64,000 nucleotides of DNA from Venturia oleaginea (taxonomy: Eukaryota; Ascomycota; Dothideomycetes; Venturiales; Venturiaceae). The notes beneath the pieces were generated by a model that saw only the letters and a list, made by a program, of their open reading frames with translations, was not told where the DNA came from and made no database searches. The position numbers and the translations under genes were made by a program. Location: positions 868,001-932,000 of the forward strand of contig JABMLP010000014.1 of NCBI GenBank assembly GCA_013176395.1, in the 5' to 3' direction. This document shows positions 56,572 to 64,000 of this stretch, piece after piece; position 1 is the stretch's first letter, and every line of letters begins with the position of its first letter.

Positions 56572-56905
56572 TACGTATACGTAATAAAGCCAAATGATCC
56601 AGCATAGAGTATATATTGCTACACGAGGATTAAATTATGTATCTGTATTTGTGTCTCTCCATGTAGAGACTTTCATTCCTTACATACCAAGATCAAGGAT
56701 TCCACTCCTTGAATAAGACAACTCGAAGTTAAGCTTATGGCACGGTGTGCGCTTACTTCTTACCTTTAGTATCGCTTACTCCATGGCAGGCTCACGATAA
56801 AAGTATTTCTGAATCTATTCGATGAGATCGGAGACCTGCAAGTTGGTATCATGTCTGTATTGCAACGTGGTGCTGCATGGATGAAGAAAGCATCGGCTGA
56901 CCCGT

Positions 56906-57112
56906 CATAGCGGCCTCATCAATCCCTACTCGTTTCTGCCCTTAGCCCCCAAGAGTCGCACTTGTAAAGCAATCCTTGGACTCAATATCGAAGCCGGTGT
57001 ATTTCTGGAAATTTTGGAACGACGATCTGTTGGGAATTGAGCGATATCGATGGTGTTTTGAAAACATCGAATGGAAGGTGGTCTGATCTGGACGGGTACG
57101 AATCGATGAACC
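56906..57112. repeat. Palindromic MITE, copy D (diverged)
   Basis: Ends GGCCTCATCAATCC and CGAATCGATGAACC, with the core TATTTCTGGAAATTTTGG and GAGCGATATCGATGG. It is less similar to the other copies and therefore older or from a different subfamily. Confidence 0.5.
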
Positions 57113-57364
57113 GACTATTCATCTCCCGAGCCTAGAGATGATTGCGTGAGAATGTAGAAGATCAAGGACAGAGTTGATGATGAAGAGATATCTGAATAAG
57201 GGCGAAATAGTACATTTCCCATAGCTACATCCTAACCTCTCCACCGCCGAAGCACTCACCACTCTCTTCAACATCAGCACCAATAAAACTAGCTCCTAGC
57301 CGAACCCCTCAACAACCGCTTATAACATCAGCACCACCAAAATCCCACCCATAACCTCGCAAAT

Positions 57365-57801
57365 CTAGCCGACCTGGCAAGTAGTCCAGTCTGGGCTGTG
57401 AAACTGCGAGTCGAGACCCCTCTGGCGACAGCAGCCCTTGAAAGCCCAGAATTGTTTTTGAGTGACTTTACACTGGAGAAGCGCATCAGATCAGCGATAG
57501 AACTACTTGGATCGAAGGTGAAAGTAGGAGAAAGGGGGAGGGAGACTTACAGTTTCGTGTGCACTGATGCTTCCTCGTATACCTCCACCGGATTGATCGC
57601 AGCAAACTTGGGTAGTTTGAGGTTTCCAGTCGGAATTGTTCTTTGGATTGCAGCAGCCGATTTCAAAGTCGTAGGCTGCGATCATGCTGAGGAAGAAGAG
57701 AGGATTAGTCTTTGACTCCTTTTTTCCTGGAGGAAATGGTGATGGGGAACTTACGCCGAAGCCGAGAGGATGGAGAGGAGAGTTGCAATGGAGAATTGCA
57801 T
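57365..57801 (-). CDS. Small secreted protein with eight cysteines
   Basis: Three exons (57755-57801, 57551-57686, 57365-57472) with introns of 68 bp (GTAAGT..CAG) and 78 bp (GTAAGT..CAG) encode 96 residues. The signal peptide (MQFSIATLLSILSASA) is interrupted near its end by the first intron. The mature protein contains Cys in the order CC, CC, C, CC, C (FEIGCCNPKN, QVCCDQSGGG, ETCKVTQKQFW, KGCCRQRGLD, TTCQVG) and ends two residues after the last Cys. The even number of Cys and the in-phase joins of all exons support the model. The CC-CC-C-CC-C order is not that of hydrophobins (C-CC-C-C-CC-C). A small cysteine-rich secreted protein, possible effector; family not named. Confidence 0.75.
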
Positions 57802-59345
57802 GGTGAAAGTGTGATTGAACTGTGGGAGGATGTCTTTACAAACTCATCGACTTCCAGCTTCCTTTATACTCATGTTCTCACCATTGATGCATATCTTGGT
57901 GCCTTTGTTGACAAGGCTGGATTGGGTATGGTTCAGGGATTCTTGCCGCTGGATGGTCGCTTAGGATAGGAACGTGTTTGTGTTCATACCGCTGGATAGT
58001 CAGTGCCCCTGCTTGCACATACCTACTAACCATTGGATATTGCGAGAAGCAAAAATCTAGATAAGAACCGGAGAACGCTGGGAATTCCGATCGAATGAAT
58101 CTTTGGGTACGGAGTAAGAAGAAGACAGCAGGCGCTCCGATTATCATCAATTAATTTACCGATGCATCATGTGTATCTTATCGAGGCTCATCCAATGACT
58201 GTATTTTAGGAACATCGTCGATTTAGATTACAGTGAGCAGGGGTAGTATGGCCCTCCCTAAGGTCGGTGCTATATCATCCCCCATGAAGAACATCTTGTG
58301 GTTCACGAGTTTTGAGGTTAATCGCGCGCGACCCCTACCGCCTTCCCTGTCTTCTCCCCCTAACCCACTTTAAATAATAAAGACTTTTGTATGTCTGTGA
58401 AGAGAAACACGAGGAGAGGATCTGACTAGAGCAAAAAAATAAAAAAATAAAATTTACGTAAAATGTAGAGAAAGAGGAACTTCGTGCATAGGCTAAAACA
58501 GGGATCCCCATTAACTTGTGATACTCCGTGTACCATAGTAGAAAGAATGAGGATTGAGCTTCATTTTGAAAGATGAGACAATGTTATCAGGTCATTGTGC
58601 GGCCAAGTCTCCAGAGCTTCGATGACTGGAGGCTCTGGAAGACGGTGGAATAGAGTTGCGAATATTCGAACACCTCTCGCACCGTACTTTTGCTAGATGA
58701 TAACCACAGAAGAAGTCGAAACGCTGTGAAGAGACGTCTGATGGAACGTTGGGCGGCCTCTTTGCCTGCATGAACTCGGTGCAGATCAGTCGGCGGTCAC
58801 TCTATTTCTACGCCGTCAACCCAATTTTAACTGCGGCATGCTGTCCGCTCCGGATATAGCCCCGTAATCGCATAGGCCCGCATAGCTCAAAATGATTCGG
58901 TTCACGGTGTCAAGTGAATGGGAAGGTGCTGTACCGACAACGGAACATTGCAAGGCCAGTCATCTTGTATGAAATGAAAAGATGGGCACAAAGAGCTGAA
59001 ATGAGCTATCAAGTCCTGCTCCAAGCTTTCTTGCTATGCGCTCGTCTCGAGCCTTGTTGACCTTGCATAGGGAAGCACAGGCGTAATTCTCATATGATTA
59101 GGGAGTTCGAGACTGTAATCGCCAGATCGCAATTGAGATAGACCACTCGAGGACGTCTTTAGTGAGAGTATTTAATTTCGTATCCGGGCTGTTGATCGAC
59201 TTGAATGAAAGAAGCCCGACAGAGAAGCGACTGTGACTTGAATAGATAAGACGATATCGCGGAACCGTTTAAGCGGAGGAAACTTAACATCTTCTTTCTT
59301 GAGCCAATCCCGGGGGCGAAAACACCAAATTTAAACTCTGGGATC
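57802..59345. other. Intergenic region without a supported gene
   Basis: 1.5 kb. The only structure noticed is an A-rich run at about 58434-58455. No domain-bearing frame. Confidence 0.4.
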
Positions 59346-60720
59346 TCAGCGACGTTTGATGTACATCATAGCCAACCCGAAGAACCTATATCCAGCAATG
59401 ATTGCGATCATAATTCCCACCCATTTACCTTGGCTATGAGTATTGTACCCAAATAGATTAACGACTCCATGGCCGTCGATCTTGCATTGTGATGCCAGCT
59501 CTGTGACATATTCACACTCGCACTTTGGTCCGCAACGATACTCTCTGCCCTTGAACTCTTTCACGAGCACACCCGAGAACACATAAGCTTGGTAGCCAGT
59601 GTATTGGAAGACGTAGTGGTAGAACACGTTGAGGCGAATGGGAGCTACCATGAAGCCATTGCAGCTCATCCAGAGGCCGTTGGCGAAGGCAGTCGCGGCA
59701 AGATGGACGATGAAAATTGGTGCGAGGGTTGATATGAGGACGACGAGCGACTCGGCTACTAGGAGATCGAGGAACAGCCCAATTGCCCAGCGCGCAAAGT
59801 TGATACCATGTGGGTTGAAGTTGGCCAGCCAGTAAGCAATCAAAGAGTAGATCAAAGCGATCAAGACTGCTTTTTTTCTTAGCAGAGATCGGCTGTTCCC
59901 AAACTCGTGTAGATGAGACTTGCGAAGGAAAGGTAAACCAGTGATGAAATTTGAGACCATGAATACGATTGGTCCGTACAGTTCGTTTGCGCGTTCTTTC
60001 TTGAAGAGAGACAGATCTTCCAGGTAAGCTGGATGTACGCCACTGCCATGAATGACATGAAGGCTTCGCCGAAGAACTATTTCGTCAGCGGTTGGTAGAA
60101 AAACGGTGAATCGACTTAACAATTTCATTGAGAAATGATCGAATGTTCTCTTGATCCTCTGCAAGACGAAGCCAGACTGTTCCCATCATAATCGCAAGTC
60201 CAATATACGTGGTCACTCGAATGCATAGGCGATCAGATTGCGGTAAGTTTTGATGACCGATCTGTGTATGAGGGTAATTGGAACCAGGAGCTTGTTCGGG
60301 CCTGACTCGATATAATCGTCGAGAGCTGACGTTACGCTAGTGGAATCTTTGAAAGCCCAAAGGATGTCTTTGGGATTTCCAGAGTTTTGCCATGCAACAA
60401 TGATGGAATCCAATTCTTGCTCCGCCGTAGCTTGGTTTGAGGCGAAGTCTGTGTTGACGAGTTGAAGAAGAAACTCGGCGGGATTGGTGTAGAGGGGCAT
60501 TTCGCGACCAAAAGAGGCAAATTGTGTTTGAACACTGGTGATGGGTCCGTTGTACGTAATCTTCCCCGTGAGAGAAGAAGAAGGTTGTCGAAGAGATCAA
60601 AAGTATCAGTAGAATTGGTAAGATGAGCATAGTCGCCGCCGGCTTTTTCAACATCGTGGCTCAACTTTGGGCCAGACAAATCGGACGTTATGATTTCTGG
60701 TGATGACGGGGAAATTGTTG
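59346..60720 (-). pseudogene. ABCG (PDR/White-type) transporter remnant
   Basis: The C-terminal transmembrane half is clear: AYLEDLSLFKKERANELYGP, FITGLPFL, LFLDLLVAESLVVLISTLAP, AATAFANGLWMSCNGFMVAP and YQAYVFSGVLVKEF, ending in YIKRR. Upstream, the linker (MPLYTNPAEFLLQLVNTDF) and the end of the nucleotide-binding domain (TFDLFDNLLLLSRG, then GKITYNGP in another frame) are present. Several frame changes (about 60080-60200, 60570) and an apparent small deletion where the H-loop IHQPS should be break the gene, and Walker A, the signature motif and Walker B are missing. The protein would have been an ATP-driven half-transporter of the plasma membrane; this copy is a 5'-truncated pseudogene. 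Confidence 0.85.
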
Positions 60721-62604
60721 CATAAAAGCAGAGCGTGTTGCGAGTACAGAGTATGGAAATGGATCTGTGTAATATATTTCCTGCCTTTTGTACACCCAAA
60801 GATTACACAGCCAGGGCGCAGGATCTGAGGATGAGGTCAGAAATGATCAGTTGCTGGGTAGGAGAAGCAGCATTGCGGCATTGCATGTTGCGGGTGGTAA
60901 TCGCCGACGTCGTTTTCGGTGGTTATATAAATATGTCAAGGAGAGGAGTGATGGATGGATGGATTTAATACACTCATCGGGCCAGTATGGCTCCAGGGGG
61001 ACACTACCGATTGTCTATCATACATTGTTTCCAACTGTCAACTCTCCCTTCATTCCAACCCCAAACATTTATTTTTGTATAGCATCTTTTCAACATACTG
61101 AATTATCAAATTGACCAAAACTCCAGAAACAACAACAAAAACGAAAGGTGCCACTTACCGTCGGCCAATAGACTGATGGGATCAGATATTGGCGGTTAGT
61201 AAAAAGGGGGTATCGGATCTAGGATTGCTGCTTGCATGGGTACTATCTTGATGAGTGAGTCCACATGCTCGGAGTTGGTTTTGGTTTTGGTAGAGACTAC
61301 TCCGTCTCTCGGCTGAATCGTTTGGTAGCATCTACGAACGCAATTGTCGCTCGTACTGCCGCTACATCTGGCGTCCATTTTAGGAGACGTCGCTCCTTGG
61401 CTCGGTCGCTTCTCGCAAGAGCCGTCGTTGCTCGCTCCATCGTTTGCAATCGAGTAGGAAATGCTGCACGCTTTCCACGACTCTGCATTCTTCGCACAAG
61501 GAGAGTAGTGATTGTCGCCGATACAATTATAGCCTAGTCCCAATGCAGATCAACCGACGGGAGGTTTCGGCACCTCGGGCATTTCCCACCTCTCACCTCC
61601 GGTATTTCCCCGGCATTCCCCACTCCTCACTTCTGGTATTTACCACTCCCCCGTCCCCCTCCCCGTTGCACTCACGCGGGTGTCCTCACCAAACACCATT
61701 CCTGTCGACAAGACCGCCTGGGATCTGCTGAATTTCAAGCAAGGGATCTGATGGCTCATGCCACGCTGGGGAATGTCTGACATCGGATTCGTTCTTCTAT
61801 ATGTTGTGGCTGCGTGCGTTATCTTCTCTCTTTTCATATCTTACAATGTTAACGTTCCCAACATTGCTAATATCTTTGCTAATCAATCAATTTGTCGTCG
61901 ACGATGACTTGGTTTCAAGTTTGTAGTGGTGGTGGTGGATGTGTACAACTGTGGCTCAAAGCCCCAGATCAGCCGTTGCGATTAAGAATGCGGCTTTCAA
62001 ACTCACAGCTGACGTCGCGCTCACCCGTCGAGATCGCTAAGGCGGCTCGTTTGTTTTGCCCTACCTGTTGTTTACACGGAATCGAGGCATGATGCGATAA
62101 AGGAAACCCAGTTTCAAAACAGCGTTTTCTCGGGCCGAACCGTGGGAACGAAAAATCAGCCTCGTTTGTTCGAAACCTGGTATTTGGTGAACCACCTCAA
62201 TGGGCATGCTATCATCTCCACAGTCCATGGCGATAATCATTGATATGACGAGAGAAGCACCGCTATCTACTAATCGAGGGCCTGCTACTGACTTATTATT
62301 TCGATACCCTACACGCTGGGCTGGTGAAAGAGGCTGGCAGGACAGAGTCCAACCACCACAGGGCGGGGAAATAAGAGGCTCTGCGATGATGGTGGTATAG
62401 CGGGCAGCCCTACCCTAGTTGCAGGATTTGGGTTTGACTGGAAGCTTGTGAGAACGAATGGTCTGTGGATGGAAGGTCGCCTTGTGGGAAGGGGGCTCCA
62501 ACCAAGCCAACCCAGCCGCCGTCAAAGTCAAATTGTTTTCTTCCCTCTGCTCTCATTTTCTGATGACCTGCATGGCCTGATGTTCTGTATATTTCGATGA
62601 CACC
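60721..62604. other. Intergenic region without a supported gene
   Basis: 1.9 kb. At about 61565-61650 a Pro-codon-rich motif (CATTTCCCACCTCTCACC and similar) recurs imperfectly. An Arg/Ala-rich frame at 61265-61537 has no domain. The last 100 bp should contain the promoter of the channel gene. Confidence 0.4.
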
Positions 62605-64000
62605 ATGAATTCGGCGAGTGCGACGGTTACGATAACTTCATCATTTTTGTCTACTGCCTCTGCCTCTTCTACCAACGATGTAAGTCATACTCTACGCTTC
62701 AATTGAAACTTGGCACTGATAACATTCTAGCCAATTGTTGGAACGCATCGTACAGGTGATTCGTCTGTTTGGGCGCTGGGCTCGACGCTACTCCCCATGT
62801 TGCTCTTTGCCAGTGTTCTGGTTTTCGCATTTTTGGTGCTGAGAGCGAGGCACAAGAGGGTATATGCGCCGAGGACGTTCCTGCCTATTCTAAGAGATGA
62901 GTGAGTTGCCTCATGTGGAACCCCGAAATCCAATCGAGCTAATAATCGCAGTGAGAAGACTCCCCCAACGACGGATGGCATGTTCGCATGGATCAAGGAC
63001 TTCACGCAGATACCGGACGATTATGTTCTTAATCACCAATCTTTGGATCAGTATCTTTTTCTGAGGTTTCTGAAGATGATTGTGATTATGTCTGCTGTTG
63101 GGTGTTTGATCACTTGGCCTCTTCTGTTTCCGATCAATGCCACTGGAGGAGGAGGACAATCGGGACTGGATGCTGTGTCCATCAGTAACATCAGGAACCC
63201 CAATCGCTTCTACGCGCATGCAATTGCGGCGTGGCTTTTTCTCGGTGAGTGATTTATTGAAAGAGCTGAGATGAGTGCTGACAATACGCAGGATTCGTGA
63301 TGCTTATGATCACTCGCGAGACAATCTACTTCATCAACCTTCGACAAGCCTTCTTGATGACACCACGAAACGCTAGCCGCATCTCCTCCCGCACCGTCCT
63401 CTTCACAGATGTACCAGACGAATACCTCAACGAGCGTTCACTACGGACGATTTGCTCGAGTGTCCGCAGGATATGGCTGGCAACGGATTGCTATAAATTG
63501 GCAAAGGTTGTAGAAGAGAGGGAAGATGCGGCACTCAGGCTCGAAACGGCAGAAATCAAACTCTCCCAAACGGCCAATAACGAGAGATTGAAACATAAGA
63601 CACCTCTCTCACACTCTGAAGGACATGATCCCGAGATGATTGGTGCTTGTGCTGCCAAATGGATCAAACATAGTCAACGACCTACACATAGATTGAGATT
63701 CTTTGGGAAAAAGGTGGACAGTATCAATTGGACTCGTGCGATACTGCCTGGGCTCATTGAAGCGGTCAAGACTGCGCAACTGGCGCATCGAAATGGCGAG
63801 AAGAAATATATCGGTGCCGTTTTTGTGGAATTCGAAACTCAAAGAGCTGCACAGGTTGCTTTCCAACTCACGGCTCATGAATTGCCTCTTAAGATGCAAG
63901 CACGTTGTATCGGCGTCCCGCCTTCACAGATTCTTTGGCAGAATCTGGGGATGAAGGCGTTGCAGCGGATGACAAACGGGATTTGGGCAACCGTCTTTGT
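62605..64000 (+). CDS. CSC1/DUF221-type calcium-permeable channel, 5' part
   Basis: Exons 62605-62679, 62731-62900, 62952-63244 and 63292 to the window end join with introns of 51, 51 and 47 bp. The N-terminus is Ser/Thr-rich, followed by a transmembrane helix (LGSTLLPMLLFASVLVFAFL), RVYAPRTFLP, a loop ending DYVLNHQSLDQYLFLRFLKM, a second helix (MIVIMSAVGCLITWPLLFPI), a third (YAHAIAAWLFLGFVMLMITR), then SSRTVLFTDVPDEYLNE and a long cytosolic loop with AVFVEFETQRAAQVAFQ. This is the standard start of fungal OSCA/TMEM63 (CSC1, RSN1) proteins, osmosensitive or stress-gated cation channels of the plasma membrane or secretory pathway. The 7-TM channel region lies beyond the window. Frame intact as far as seen. 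Confidence 0.9.

Noticed and set aside
61265..61537. Arg/Ala-rich ORF as a LINE or zinc-knuckle protein
   Set aside because: Both strands are open with biased composition, and no spaced Cys/His motif or RT sequence is present.

Overview
The window looks like a gene-poor, transposon-rich stretch of a filamentous ascomycete (Pezizomycotina) nuclear genome. The evidence is short GT..AG introns (about 50 to 120 bp) with CTAAT/CTGAC-like branch sites, secreted GH15 and GH18 enzymes, several small secreted cysteine-containing proteins, and fungal-type DIRS, Ty1/copia, Tad-like LINE, Fot/pogo and Tc1/mariner elements. The host class (possibly Leotiomycetes) cannot be fixed from the sequence alone. 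No rRNA, tRNA or CRISPR locus was recognised.

Layout. 1-5.4 kb: repeat debris, a hypothetical two-exon gene, a secreted-protein gene broken by one stop codon, and a TMEM42/EamA-like membrane protein. 5.5-34.1 kb: a unit bounded by two inverted copies of a 1.1-kb segment, each carrying an intact gene for the same small secreted protein (5587-6051 minus, 33563-34027 plus). Between them lie a truncated Gag with a probable LTR, a decayed DIRS-type element (9.5-19.1 kb) with a complete copia element nested in it (10493-15891; identical 129-bp LTRs and CATCG target duplication), a LINE 3' fragment, and host genes (glycine-zipper protein, FMN-binding PNPOx-like protein, two hypotheticals). A Fot/pogo element (34121-35933) abuts the outer end of the second inverted copy.

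36-48 kb is the most conventional part, with all genes on the minus strand: peroxisomal-type Lon protease ending in SRL, GH15 glucoamylase, GNA1-type acetyltransferase, a hypothetical protein, and a GH18 chitinase whose third intron contains a roughly 200-bp MITE. 48.9-57 kb is mostly transposon relics and tandem repeats, with one small cysteine-rich secreted protein and a nearly intact Tc1/mariner element with long inverted repeats. 57-64 kb holds an eight-cysteine secreted protein, an ABCG transporter pseudogene and the 5' part of a CSC1/DUF221 channel gene that runs off the window.

The genes do not form an obvious pathway. The theme is a repeat-rich compartment holding secreted-protein genes. 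The strongest unusual observations are: the inverted duplication of an intact secreted-protein gene; the copia leader array, in which copies of the gag start have become four identical-type mini-ORFs; a palindromic MITE family with a copy inside a chitinase intron; and an in-frame TAG between DIRS Gag and RT. All gene models are manual reading-frame and splice-site inferences and were not compared with any database.
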